Assembly: GCF_050589605.1 (NCBI RefSeq)
Contig: NZ_JBNGOO010000007.1
DNA: 64,000 nucleotides
Reading direction: 5' to 3' (one strand)
Source: Granulosicoccus sp947495035
Lineage (GTDB): Bacteria > Pseudomonadota > Gammaproteobacteria > Granulosicoccales > Granulosicoccaceae
The notes beneath the pieces were generated by a model that saw only the letters and a list, made by a program, of their open reading frames with translations, made no database searches and had not been told where the DNA came from. Position numbers and translations under genes: made by a program. Positions 53,381 to 62,490 of the stretch are shown here, piece after piece (position 1 is the stretch's first letter; each line of letters opens with the position of its first letter).

Positions 53381-53976
53381 CCCGGCAAGGCAAACACGCG
53401 GATGATCTCGCCATAATCCTCGAGTTCCAGTTTGAACTCGATCGCCACCGGCATGCCGGGAGTCTCGATATCAGCCGGAGGCCAACTGGTCTGCCATTCG
53501 CCCTCGCTGTCGAGAAAGCGCAGATCCAGGGCGTCGACACCGGTGAGCAACTGACGCCGGCGAGTCGGTTCTTCGTTGATCGGGTCGAGGTGATACCAGT
53601 ACTGGCGAATCAGCTTGTCTTCATCCAGTCCATAGGCAACCCGTTGCAGATTGGAGCGCGCAGGCGATACCTCCGCCGCCGGATTGGTCCACCCGGCACG
53701 AGTGAATTCGAACAGATATTCTCCCTCGACATTGAGCTGTAGCGGCGGCAGTTCCAGGTCGACGGCAGATCGCACCGAACGATCGGTAATCTGTGTGATG
53801 TCTTCGGCCAGCCAATAGAAGGTGCGCTGCAATTCGCTCAGCCGGGTTGATTGCTGTTCGATGCGATCACGGGTTGCAGTGATCTGGAACAGCATCTGGA
53901 AGCCTGCAGTACCGAGTATCGCCAGCAGGAACATCGCAACCAGCAGTTCGATCAGGGTGAAGCCACGCTGTCTCAC
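53377..53976 (-). CDS. gspJ: Type II secretion system minor pseudopilin J
   Basis: A 199-residue minor pseudopilin. The short leader MRQRG is cut before FTLIELLVAMFLLAILGTAG, with Glu5 present. The globular part carries YWLAEDITQITDRS and LRFLDSEGEWQTSWPP. Coupled by 4-bp overlaps to gspI upstream and gspK downstream. Confidence 0.94.
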   Translation of the reverse strand: MRQRGFTLIELLVAMFLLAILGTAGFQMLFQITATRDRIEQQSTRLSELQRTFYWLAEDITQITDRSVRSAVDLELPPLQLNVEGEYLFEFTRAGWTNPAAEVSPARSNLQRVAYGLDEDKLIRQYWYHLDPINEEPTRRRQLLTGVDALDLRFLDSEGEWQTSWPPADIETPGMPVAIEFKLELEDYGEIIRVFALPG

Positions 53977-54434
53977 TGTCGAACCTCCGGGTTGCCGACA
54001 AAACCCGAAATCGTGTAGACATAGCTGTCGGCGTCCTTGTCACGTCGTACCTCGACATCCACCCGACGCAAGTCATCATCAGACACTTTCTGCGTACGGG
54101 TGCGTACATACCAGCGAAAATCTCCGAGCATCGCTTCCGTGTTCGTTGTGCCGACATCCGGCCAGTCCGGCAGTACCTGCAGCTCTGTCAGACGGTTGCT
54201 GGCCACCCAGCGACCGAATTCGCGCTCCCTCAGATAATCGGCTCGCCAGGCGCTGGAACCTGCCGAGGCCACCAGGGCGGAGACACCCACGGCAATGATG
54301 GTCATGGCCACCAGCACTTCGATCAGGGTGAAGCCGCGGGTGCAACCGCGGGTGCAACCGCGAGTACAGCTGCGGGCGCCACCGCGGGTGAGCTTCGATC
54401 TGGCTGGACGCCGAATGGGTTTACTCACTGTCAC
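53973..54434 (-). CDS. gspI: Type II secretion system minor pseudopilin I with repeat-bearing leader
   Basis: A 153-residue minor pseudopilin. The mature helix is FTLIEVLVAMTIIAVGVSAL. The leader, about 34 residues, is unusually long and contains three consecutive CTRG units encoded by near-perfect 12-bp DNA repeats immediately before the cleavage glycine. It overlaps gspH and gspJ by 4 bp each. Function is otherwise standard: nucleates the pseudopilus tip complex. Confidence 0.93.
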   Translation of the reverse strand: MTVSKPIRRPARSKLTRGGARSCTRGCTRGCTRGFTLIEVLVAMTIIAVGVSALVASAGSSAWRADYLREREFGRWVASNRLTELQVLPDWPDVGTTNTEAMLGDFRWYVRTRTQKVSDDDLRRVDVEVRRDKDADSYVYTISGFVGNPEVRQ

Positions 54435-55009
54435 GAGCCTTCAAGCTGCTCCACAACCACGGGCAGAACCTCTCCGGTCGCTACTTCGTAACGGAATTCA
54501 CCCTCGAGGTCGCTGATGAGGATCCGGAAATCGGGAATGATCTCGCCATTGGACAGGAATATGACATGGGGTTTCAGGGGGTCTTCCTCGGTGGCCTCGG
54601 CAAGCTCCGTCACCAGATCTTCCAGCACGATAGGCAAGCCGGAGATATCCACCTGGAACTCCACGGGAACATCCTCGGGGCGGAATCGCAGTTGCCCGTC
54701 CTCGAAGATCTCCCAGGTCGAGTCACCCTCTTCATCCTCGTTCAGGATGTAGAACTCGTAGGATTCCGGATGAAACCGGATCCCGAACTGCTGACGTGCG
54801 TATACCGCCTGGTCGGCCGCCAGATCCATCAGCAGACCGGTTCTCTGCGCCGTGGCGCGGACACTCTTGCCGACGTTCCTGAAGTCGATGTTGATCACGA
54901 CCGCGCCTACCAGGATCGAGATGATGGTCACCGTGACCAACAGCTCGATCAGTGTAAAACCCCGTGCGCGACTCGCAGCAGGGCGCGACCATGACGTACC
55001 CGCCATCAT
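54431..55009 (-). CDS. gspH: Type II secretion system minor pseudopilin H
   Basis: A 192-residue pseudopilin with leader ending SRARG and helix FTLIELLVTVTIISILVGAV. The soluble domain includes YARQQFGIRFHPESYEFYIL and LRFRPEDVPVEF, typical of GspH. It directly abuts gspG, whose stop is at 55010. Confidence 0.93.
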   Translation of the reverse strand: MMAGTSWSRPAASRARGFTLIELLVTVTIISILVGAVVINIDFRNVGKSVRATAQRTGLLMDLAADQAVYARQQFGIRFHPESYEFYILNEDEEGDSTWEIFEDGQLRFRPEDVPVEFQVDISGLPIVLEDLVTELAEATEEDPLKPHVIFLSNGEIIPDFRILISDLEGEFRYEVATGEVLPVVVEQLEGS

Positions 55010-55507
55010 TCAGTCAGCGTCGAGACTGCTGATATCGGCATCGAAACCTTCACCGCCTTCAACACCATCATTGCCCAGCGAGATGATTTCGAAATCACCA
55101 TCCTCACTCTGATACAGATAGTCGCGTCCCCATGGATCCTTGGAAAGCTTCTTCACGTAACCACGACCATTCCAGTTGGCAGGCTCCGGGTCGCCGGTGG
55201 GTTTGGTCACCAGCGCTTCCAGTCCCTGTTCGGTCGATGGATAATTGAAGTTATCCAGCCTGTACAGTTCCAGTGCAGATGAATAGGAGGCTATGTCATT
55301 CTTGGCTCGCACGACGCGCGCTTCGTTGGGTCGATCCATGATCAACGGCACGACAGTTGCGCCCAGAATGGCAATGATTGCCACGACAACCATGATTTCG
55401 ATGAGGGTAAAACCGCTTTGCGCCGATCGCACCCCTGCGCGCTTCGCAGCGGACGGACTTGCCTCCATCGCCGATGAAACGCTTGCTTGTTGTATCTGTT
55501 TGTCCAT
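55010..55507 (-). CDS. gspG: Type II secretion system major pseudopilin G
   Basis: A 165-residue major pseudopilin. A ~31-residue leader ends at AQSG, followed by FTLIEIMVVVAIIAILGATV. The C-terminal body shows LYRLDNFNYPSTEQGLEALV and KDPWGRDYLYQSEDGDFEII with the calcium-binding acidic residues. The ATG at 55507 has GGAGAA upstream at good spacing. It is the first gene of the run; gspC, D, E and F are not present here. Confidence 0.95.
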   Translation of the reverse strand: MDKQIQQASVSSAMEASPSAAKRAGVRSAQSGFTLIEIMVVVAIIAILGATVVPLIMDRPNEARVVRAKNDIASYSSALELYRLDNFNYPSTEQGLEALVTKPTGDPEPANWNGRGYVKKLSKDPWGRDYLYQSEDGDFEIISLGNDGVEGGEGFDADISSLDAD

Positions 55508-55591
55508 CAGGACCACTTCTCCCGTATTCTCAAAGGGTTGATCTGTCTTGCCGTGAGGATAGCACCGCCAATAAGACTCGATGCCTGCTTA

Positions 55592-56218
55592 ATGATTCAA
55601 TCTTCAGAGATCCTTGTCCGTTCGCCGGCTCACCGCCTGGCAGTGTGTATCGCTCTGCTTTGCATTGCCCTGCAATACGCGGGCCTTGCAGACTCCTTAC
55701 GATTCGATCGGGCAGCAATAGATTCCGGCCATTGGTGGTTATTGCTTACCGGTAATTTCGTTCATCTGGGCTCAGGCCACCTGTGGATGAATCTGGCGGG
55801 GCTGGCCCTGGTTGTTGCTCTGGTGTGGCAGCACTTCACCGCCACACAGTGGTTGCTGCTGACGCTCTTCTCAAGCCTTGTGGTGGGGATGGGCCTGTGG
55901 CTGTTCAACCCTGACATACAGGGTTACGTCGGATTTTCCGGAACCCTGCACGGATTGATCATTGCCGGCGTGCTGGCCGACCTGCGCCCGTATCCGAAAT
56001 CAGCCGGTGTTCTGCTGCTGCTGGTTGTCGGCAAACTGGCCTGGGAGCAGTACAACGGTGCACTGCCCGGCAGCGAATCCGTGGCGGGTGGCATGGTTGT
56101 CGTGGATTCTCATCTCTATGGGGCCATTGCCGGTGCGATATTCGGCATCCTGATGCTGGCCCTCCGGCAACAGCGCCGGGGCCGGCGCACAACCACCGAC
56201 AACCCTGACACACTGTAA
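55592..56218 (+). CDS. rrtA: Rhombosortase (rhomboid-family sorting protease)
   Basis: A 208-residue six-helix intramembrane serine protease. The rhomboid HxxxxHxxxN motif is NFVHLGSGHLWMN (His58, His63, Asn67), the nucleophile is in GFSGTLHG (Ser116), and the catalytic His lies in SHLYGAIAG (His174). Small size and GFSGTLHG point to the rhombosortase branch, which cleaves GlyGly-CTERM tails of proteins secreted by the type II system. Divergent from gspG, which supports that role. The ATG at 55592 gives a natural N-terminus. Confidence 0.82.
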   Translation: MIQSSEILVRSPAHRLAVCIALLCIALQYAGLADSLRFDRAAIDSGHWWLLLTGNFVHLGSGHLWMNLAGLALVVALVWQHFTATQWLLLTLFSSLVVGMGLWLFNPDIQGYVGFSGTLHGLIIAGVLADLRPYPKSAGVLLLLVVGKLAWEQYNGALPGSESVAGGMVVVDSHLYGAIAGAIFGILMLALRQQRRGRRTTTDNPDTL

Positions 56219-56733
56219 TGGACTGGCACTTCCGACGTTTTGACACCCTGGACAGTGCGTCGCTGTTCGCTCTCATGAAGCTGCGGGTAGACGTCTTCGT
56301 GGTGGAACAGAACTGTGCTTACCCGGAACTGGATGATCACGACAACGCTGCCGGCACCTGGCATCTGCTGGGCCTGAGCAATGACACTCTGGCGGCCTAC
56401 GCCCGTGCGATGCCCGACCAGGTCATCGCCCGAACGCTACGCGATCGTTTGGCGAACACGACGTCGACGATCGACGACAGGCACATGGTGCGCATCGGAC
56501 GCGTGGTGGTAGCCCCCGCCTTTCGCGGTCAGGCACTCGGACGGGCACTGATGCAGCGCATGATCTCTCACCTGGACCGGGAACATCCCCGGCAGGTGCA
56601 GTTTCTGGCGGCTCAGACAGGCGCTTGCAGCCTGTACGAATCCCTGGGGTTCATCCCGGTATCGGACCGTTATCTGGAGGATGGCATCGCGCATGTCGAC
56701 ATGATGCGCCTGCCTGCGTCGACGTCGCGATAA
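56218..56733 (+). CDS. ElaA-type GNAT acetyltransferase
   Basis: A 171-residue N-acetyltransferase-fold protein. It starts MDWHFRRFDTLDSASLFALM with LRVDVFVVEQNCAYPELDDH, a typical ElaA opening. The acetyl-CoA loop is RVVVAPAFRGQALGRALMQR. The substrate is unknown. Its ATG overlaps the rhombosortase stop (TAATG), so the two are translated together. Confidence 0.9.
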   Translation: MDWHFRRFDTLDSASLFALMKLRVDVFVVEQNCAYPELDDHDNAAGTWHLLGLSNDTLAAYARAMPDQVIARTLRDRLANTTSTIDDRHMVRIGRVVVAPAFRGQALGRALMQRMISHLDREHPRQVQFLAAQTGACSLYESLGFIPVSDRYLEDGIAHVDMMRLPASTSR

Positions 56734-56767
56734 GCCTCCCCTCCTGCTCTGCATTGAAACGGTTACG

Positions 56768-57700
56768 TCAGGGTCGCTCGACCAGGCCGTTCGGATCGGG
56801 ATGGCGACCGGCTTTCATGCCGAAACGTGACAAGGCAATGCCGATCAGTATGATCCCCAGGGCCACGTAGGCATTTGCCGGCAATCTTTCACCCAGCAGC
56901 AGCACACCCGCCAGCATGCCGAACACCGGCACCATGAAATTGATCTGACTGAGAAACGAGGCACCCTGACGGCCAATGATGATCAGGATCATTACGGTGG
57001 CCACCACTGTCGGCCCGATGGCCAGCGCCAGCAGCGCACTCAGCGACTGCCAGGACGGTTGCAATTGCCAGGGTTGGTCTACCAGCATCGTCACCGGCAA
57101 CAGCATCACGCAGGAGACGAACATCAGCGCCGTCATCACCGACCAGCGCGGCAGGTGAGTCAGATGGCGCGTCAACAGCGCATTGATCGCATAGGAAACC
57201 GCGCTGATCAGGATCGCACTCTGTCTGACCAGCTCGTCACCCAGTGCATTCAGGGCGGATACCCCCATCAGCACCACCACGCCCGCCAGACCGAACAGGA
57301 CTCCGGCAAGTTTCCAGCGAGTCAGCTTTTCATCCTGAGTGACGACATGCGCCATCAGGATCGTGAACAGCGGCATGACCGCCATGAATATGGAGGTCAG
57401 ACCGGCCTCGACTCGCACCTGTCCCCAGCTGATCAGGCTGAATGGCAAGGCATTGCCGAAAAAGCCGGCAGCCATGATCGTGATCCAGACTCGTCCCGGA
57501 GCCGGCATGCGCTGTCCGAACACACGCATCAAGGGGTAGAGCATGACAAAGGCCAGCAACAACCGGCCGGCCGCAATGCTCAGCGGTGGAATATCCAGTA
57601 CCGCGATTCGCGTCAGGGTGAAACTGAAGCCGAACAGCATCGCCAGCGATACCAGCAACACATAATCTGCCAGTGCCGGAGCGCGGCGTGCGATGTTCAT
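56768..57700 (-). CDS. EamA-family (DMT) membrane transporter
   Basis: A 310-residue protein with ten predicted helices in two EamA repeats (YVLLVSLAMLFGFSFTLTRI at the start; AGVLLLGERLPANAYVALGI near the end). Substrate unknown. It begins 10 bp after the stop of the Ldh-type dehydrogenase gene, so they probably form a two-gene operon in which the transporter moves the dehydrogenase's substrate or product. Confidence 0.88.
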   Translation of the reverse strand: MNIARRAPALADYVLLVSLAMLFGFSFTLTRIAVLDIPPLSIAAGRLLLAFVMLYPLMRVFGQRMPAPGRVWITIMAAGFFGNALPFSLISWGQVRVEAGLTSIFMAVMPLFTILMAHVVTQDEKLTRWKLAGVLFGLAGVVVLMGVSALNALGDELVRQSAILISAVSYAINALLTRHLTHLPRWSVMTALMFVSCVMLLPVTMLVDQPWQLQPSWQSLSALLALAIGPTVVATVMILIIIGRQGASFLSQINFMVPVFGMLAGVLLLGERLPANAYVALGIILIGIALSRFGMKAGRHPDPNGLVERP

Positions 57701-57710
57701 GCAGGGTCGC

Positions 57711-58730
57711 TCATGAGGCTTCTGTCTTCAGTGCCTGCAGATCAGCCAGCAACTGCCCGGAGACCATGACCCCGTCCCTGCTGTGCTGCTCACGCGCAGC
57801 GTAACGTCGCTGAGACGGCAGACGCGTTCCCGGCTGATCCAGGATTTCGCTGAACAGGTACTCGGCCCGAGCCAGATGGTCGCCACCGGCATTGCAATGC
57901 GCCGGATCGATGGCCAGAATCAGCTCCCCGCCCAGGGGCGCACCCACGCCGTGGCTGTCATTGGCACTCGATTCCAGACTGAACAGATCACCGATCAGTG
58001 CGCCCGCCAGCAATTCCACCATCAGCGCAAGGCTGGCTCCCTTGTGCCCACCGAACGGCAATTGCGCGCCGGCCAGAGCGGCTGCCGGATCGGTTGTCGG
58101 ATTGCCGTCGCTGTCGATGGCCCAGCCTTCCGGCAAGGCCTTGCCTTCGCGCAGATGCAACTGTATCTCGCCACGAGCACTGGCACTCGAGGCCTGGTCG
58201 AAGACCAGCGGCGGCGCATCCTGCCGCGGGAATCCGAAAGCCATGGGATTGGTACCGTAGACCGGCTTCTTGCCGCCGGCCGGGGCAACAAAGGCATTGG
58301 CCGCAGTAAAGGCGAACACGACCAGCCCCGCCTCGGCCAGGCGTTCGACCTCGGGCCACAGCGCCGCGATATTGTAGGTATCGTGAATGGCCAGCGCCGC
58401 AATGCCATGTCGGCGTGCTTTCTCCTGCAAGACCGGCTCACCCAGTTTCAGCGCCAGCGGGCAGAAGCCGCCGTGTGCGTCCACATGCGCTACCGATGAC
58501 TCGGAGACTCGCAATGTCGGCTCGATCACCGGATTTGCATTCGGGTTCTTCAAGGCCGCCACGTAAAAGGGAATGCGAAACAGACCGTGCGACAGGCACC
58601 CGTCACGCTCGGCCAGGGTCACCGTTTCGGCAATGGCCCGGGCCTGTGCCGTCGAAAAGCCCCGACTGGTCAGCACCTCGGTGGCGAGTGTTTCCAGTTC
58701 CTGAAGGGACAGACGTTGATCCTGAGGCAT
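57711..58730 (-). CDS. Ldh-family NAD(P)-dependent oxidoreductase
   Basis: A 339-residue member of the malate/L-lactate/ureidoglycolate dehydrogenase family, structurally unlike Rossmann LDH. Landmarks: SHGLFRIPFYV, HVDAHGGFCPLALKLG, the coenzyme-binding YGTNPMAFGFPR, and GGHKGASLALMVELLAGAL. It oxidises a 2-hydroxy acid or reduces a 2-keto acid or cyclic imine; the exact substrate is not readable. Upstream partner of an EamA transporter. Confidence 0.9.
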   Translation of the reverse strand: MPQDQRLSLQELETLATEVLTSRGFSTAQARAIAETVTLAERDGCLSHGLFRIPFYVAALKNPNANPVIEPTLRVSESSVAHVDAHGGFCPLALKLGEPVLQEKARRHGIAALAIHDTYNIAALWPEVERLAEAGLVVFAFTAANAFVAPAGGKKPVYGTNPMAFGFPRQDAPPLVFDQASSASARGEIQLHLREGKALPEGWAIDSDGNPTTDPAAALAGAQLPFGGHKGASLALMVELLAGALIGDLFSLESSANDSHGVGAPLGGELILAIDPAHCNAGGDHLARAEYLFSEILDQPGTRLPSQRRYAAREQHSRDGVMVSGQLLADLQALKTEAS

Positions 58731-58838
58731 GGCGGCAACTCGTTGGGGGATGTCACGCTAGTTTACATTCCCCTCCGGTATTGAGCGGCACTATAGAGAA
58801 CCCGAATTCCACTGTCTTCACGATAGAACGAGTCGTCA

Positions 58839-59099
58839 ATGAACTTCGTCGAGTGCTATTTATGCGGTGGCCTCGCCGTGCAGGAAAGTGTCAGACGAGA
58901 CCTTACCGCCACGATCTTCTGCACACGGAAACTGTGCGGCAGATATGAAATCACTGAATCGGCCATGCAGGCCGTGCGTGATGGCGCCGTACTCAAGGAG
59001 CCTCTCGATACCGTTATCTCACGGGTCTATATCGCCAATCGACACGATGAGCGCGTCCTCGTCAGCGACAGTGATCTGCTGAGCGAACCCACCACGTAG
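58839..59099 (+). CDS. Small Cys-rich hypothetical protein
   Basis: An 86-residue protein beginning MNFVECYLCGGLAVQES and containing a CxxC pair followed by a CTRKLCGRYEIT segment, so a small zinc-binding fold is likely. No signal peptide. A weak AACGAG purine stretch precedes the ATG. It sits 53 bp before an SDR gene on the same strand. The ordered Cys pattern suggests a real gene, but no family is recognised. Confidence 0.5.
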   Translation: MNFVECYLCGGLAVQESVRRDLTATIFCTRKLCGRYEITESAMQAVRDGAVLKEPLDTVISRVYIANRHDERVLVSDSDLLSEPTT

Positions 59100-59152
59100 T
59101 AACAGCTGATCTGCGGATCCTTTCCGCGTCTTGACCAGTGGGTACCTCAGGC

Positions 59153-60217
59153 ATGCAGAGCGATTTTCTCGACGCATTGATGGAAAAGACGGTGCTGCCC
59201 AGCTTCAGCAGCATGGGCCCTGCGATACGCAGGCGACGTCACGACTGGTCTCCTCTGGAATCCTGCAATCTCGCCGGCAAGGTCGTGGTACTGACGGGAG
59301 GCACATCGGGTATTGGCCAGGAGGCCGCCAGGCTCTACGCCACGCTGGGCGCTACCCTGGTATTGCTGGCTCGCGATGAGTCGAAGGTGCGCCACCAGGT
59401 GGAACAGCTGCGCACCTCATCCGGCAATGACGACATCCTCTGGTTCATTGCCGACCTGGGCGTGCGTGAGCAGGTGCTGCAGGTCGCTGCCGAGCTGGCC
59501 GAGAACTACCCGTACATCGACGTACTGGTCCACAATGCCGGCGCACTGTTCAATGAGCGACAACACACGGCAGACGGGGCCGATCTGAGCGTCGAGCTGA
59601 TGGTGGCCACCCCGTTCCTGCTGACGGCAAGGCTGTTGCCACAACTGGGCAATCACCGCGCCGATGACGGGAAGCAGCCCCGCCGGGGACCAGGCCGGGT
59701 CATCACCATGAGTTCGGGAGGCATGTATACCCAGGGCCTGCATGTGGAGCAGCTGGCAATGAGTGATGCCGATTACAGCGGGGTGCGTCAGTACGCTCGC
59801 GCCAAACGGGCACAGGTCATTCTCAATGAAATGTGGGCCGAGCGTGTAGCGCCGAGCGAGGTGGTTTTCCATGCCCTGCATCCGGGCTGGGTCGACACAC
59901 CGGGCATCAGTGATGCGCTGCCCGGCTTCGTCCGGCTGTTACGCCCTCTGGGTTTGTTGCGCAGTCCTCGTGAAGGCGCAGACACGCTGGTCTGGCTCAG
60001 CGCCGCGAGTGAGGCTGCCGCCTGCTCCGGGCGATTCTGGCACGATCGGGCGGTGCGCTCCATCGACATGAGCGACAGCACACGGCAGGCCGATACCCCT
60101 GACCGACGGGCGGCCTTGTGGCACTGGTGTGAGAACAGGACGGGAGAAATCGTGATGCCAGGGACCCGACCACCTCATGTGGCCGAGTCTCCGGTCTTTC
60201 AGCAACCTGAGAAGTAG
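59153..60217 (+). CDS. Short-chain dehydrogenase resembling DHRS12
   Basis: A ~354-residue SDR. The N-terminal extension (~40 residues) precedes the nucleotide loop VVVLTGGTSGIGQEAARLYA. HNAG, a serine in VITMSSGGMYTQGL, YARAKRAQVILNEMWAE (catalytic Tyr/Lys as YxxxK) and ALHPGWVDTPGI follow. The SSGGM and HPGWVDTPG segments and the C-terminal GRFWHDR resemble vertebrate DHRS12 more than typical bacterial SDRs. Substrate unknown. I take the ATG at 59153; a GTG at 59138 is in frame. Confidence 0.8.
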   Translation: MQSDFLDALMEKTVLPSFSSMGPAIRRRRHDWSPLESCNLAGKVVVLTGGTSGIGQEAARLYATLGATLVLLARDESKVRHQVEQLRTSSGNDDILWFIADLGVREQVLQVAAELAENYPYIDVLVHNAGALFNERQHTADGADLSVELMVATPFLLTARLLPQLGNHRADDGKQPRRGPGRVITMSSGGMYTQGLHVEQLAMSDADYSGVRQYARAKRAQVILNEMWAERVAPSEVVFHALHPGWVDTPGISDALPGFVRLLRPLGLLRSPREGADTLVWLSAASEAAACSGRFWHDRAVRSIDMSDSTRQADTPDRRAALWHWCENRTGEIVMPGTRPPHVAESPVFQQPEK

Positions 60218-60308
60218 CTGATCAAAGGATACGTGTCCCAGAGGCGTATGGTTCAGCCTAACGGGTAACACGACAGGATCGATCTTGCCGGACAGGCTCG
60301 ATCAGCTC

Positions 60309-62363
60309 TCATTTCACCACGGCCTTGACCGGAATTGCGATGTGGAAACACGAACCCACACCCAATTCGGAGCTGACCGTGATACGCCAACCGTGGGCAT
60401 CACACACCTTGGCGCAGATGGCCAGGCCCAGGCCGGTACCGGACACCGACTGGGACTCGAGCCGCTCGAAAGGCACGAACACGCGTTCGTAGAATCGCTC
60501 CTCGATGCCAACGCCGTTGTCCCTGACATCGATCACCACCGTATCCTCGCCTTCCATGGGTCGGGCCTGGATGTCTACCGTGCAATTCACATCCTGGCGC
60601 CGATACTTGATGGCATTGATCAGCAGATTCCCGAACAGCTGGAACATGCCGGTGCGATTGGCGATAACCGCCGGCAACTGACCCACCTGAACATGTGCCC
60701 CTGCTTCGGCCACCGCGACATCCATGTCGTCATAGACCGCCTGAACCAGCTCATTCAGATCGACCCGGTCCTCTGCCTGCTCGTTGCGGGCCGAGCGTGC
60801 GTAGGCCAGCGTGTCACGGATCATGTTGCTCATGCGACTCGCCGAATTGGCGATGGCGTGCAGATAGAACTCGCCATCCTCGTCGAACCTTCCCGCGTAA
60901 TCCTCTGCCAGCAAACCACTGAACTGCTGCAGTTTGCGCAGTGGTTCCTGCAGGTCGTGAGACGCCACATGCACGAATTGTTCGAGGTCCTCATTGGCCT
61001 TGCGCAAGTCGTCGTTGCTGGCATTGAGTTCGATGTCCTTGCGCTGCATCTGCTTCTGCACCTGATCCAGTTCGCCCAACACCTGAGACAGCACTTCGAT
61101 CTCCCGGATGAAGTAGGCCCGTTGCGGCTGCGCGAACCGTTCCGTGCCGACATCATCCAGCCGTGAAGCCAGCTCGCCAAGTGGCACCACCGTACGCCGG
61201 TACAGCAACCAGTAACCGATGGAACCCAGCACCAGCATGGACAGCAGCAAGGCGAAGAACATGAACCAGCGATAGCGCTCAAGCCCCTCTCGCGTGGCCG
61301 CCGCCACTTTCAACAGGATGCTTTCAGATTCACTGCGAAGCTGCTCGGTGACAGCGGGAACATCGATGGTCAATTGCGCCAGCTTCGCGCTGAGTTGCTG
61401 TTGCAAGGTATCGGTATCCAGCGCGGCCAAGCGGCGAGAAAACAGATTGTCATCGCCTCGCAGTGACTGCCTGATACCGGTCATTGGAGTCAATAGCAGA
61501 TCACCACCGGCCTGATCGCTGATGTAGACGGCCCGACTCACCATCGCCTGTATCAACAGGTCGCGGTTCTGCTCCTCGATGACAATCTGATGTCGACCCA
61601 CGATCAGCGGCAGTCTTTCCAGCACCGACTTGAGCCCGATCAGGTCCTGACTGAACAGGAGATAATCCTGAATGATGAGACTGCTGGCTTCAAACTGATC
61701 CAGGGCCGAGTCATAGGCCTCTATCTCGTCCGGCAGCAGCGCGTCGATTTCGGATCCGTTTTCCGAGAATTCCGACAGTACTTCACGGGTTTCCAGCAGA
61801 TTGTCGGTCAGAACCACCACGCGCTCCTGCACGATCTTGAGCAGATCATCCAGCTCGGCGATTCGTTGTTCACTCTCTTGCGCCAGCAGGGCACGCTCTT
61901 CAAGCTGCCTGGCGCGGACATCGGACAGACCGATGACCACATCCTGAATCTGATCGATGGACTCGGCCAGGCGACCCGTATCGAAGGCACTGAGCCGGGA
62001 ACGCGAATCGATCAGGGCCTTGGTTTCCTGAATCGATTCCTCCAACAGGCGCTTGCGCAGTGTCAGATCATCGAGCGTGCTGGCAGTCCTGAGAAGCAGA
62101 CCCTGAGACTGCAATCCGGCGGTAGCACTGGTGAACTGATGTGCCAGTTCCAGATTGGGCAAGACATAGGATGTCAGCTCGGATTCCCGATCGAGAATAT
62201 CAGCTGTGTACTTCCAGACACCGGCAACCAGCACGATGAGCAGCAGTGCCTGCAGCAGCATGCACAGCACGAATGCCCGCATCAGTGGCGTCTGTGCCTT
62301 GGCTGGGGATACCCTACTCACTTGGCGGTGTTTCTCGCATGCTCTATCCTGCCCTGATGACAC
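60309..62363 (-). CDS. Membrane sensor histidine kinase with large helical periplasmic domain
   Basis: A 684-residue kinase. TM1 (~29-50, FVLCMLLQALLLIVLVAGVW) and TM2 (~365-387) bracket a ~310-residue helical periplasmic sensor. A HAMP-like segment and a coiled coil (VQKQMQRKDIELNASNDDLR) follow. The HisKA box is HVASHDLQEPLRKLQ with the phospho-His near residue 466; the ATPase domain has LLINAIKYR, VRDNGVGIEE and GTGLGLAI. No response regulator is in the window. Divergent from a solute-binding protein gene 127 bp away, a likely ligand partner. The start is GTG; ATG at 62282 is an alternative. Confidence 0.88.
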   Translation of the reverse strand: MSSGQDRACEKHRQVSRVSPAKAQTPLMRAFVLCMLLQALLLIVLVAGVWKYTADILDRESELTSYVLPNLELAHQFTSATAGLQSQGLLLRTASTLDDLTLRKRLLEESIQETKALIDSRSRLSAFDTGRLAESIDQIQDVVIGLSDVRARQLEERALLAQESEQRIAELDDLLKIVQERVVVLTDNLLETREVLSEFSENGSEIDALLPDEIEAYDSALDQFEASSLIIQDYLLFSQDLIGLKSVLERLPLIVGRHQIVIEEQNRDLLIQAMVSRAVYISDQAGGDLLLTPMTGIRQSLRGDDNLFSRRLAALDTDTLQQQLSAKLAQLTIDVPAVTEQLRSESESILLKVAAATREGLERYRWFMFFALLLSMLVLGSIGYWLLYRRTVVPLGELASRLDDVGTERFAQPQRAYFIREIEVLSQVLGELDQVQKQMQRKDIELNASNDDLRKANEDLEQFVHVASHDLQEPLRKLQQFSGLLAEDYAGRFDEDGEFYLHAIANSASRMSNMIRDTLAYARSARNEQAEDRVDLNELVQAVYDDMDVAVAEAGAHVQVGQLPAVIANRTGMFQLFGNLLINAIKYRRQDVNCTVDIQARPMEGEDTVVIDVRDNGVGIEERFYERVFVPFERLESQSVSGTGLGLAICAKVCDAHGWRITVSSELGVGSCFHIAIPVKAVVK

Positions 62364-62490
62364 GTCCGATGAATGATAACTTTCAGTCCTTTCGATGGTC
62401 GGTTAATTGCAGGTCACAACAATTGTCCTGGTGCATGCCAGGTGATTCGATACGAGCCTGCAGCTCGCTTGAAACGGTACTGGCAACGAC

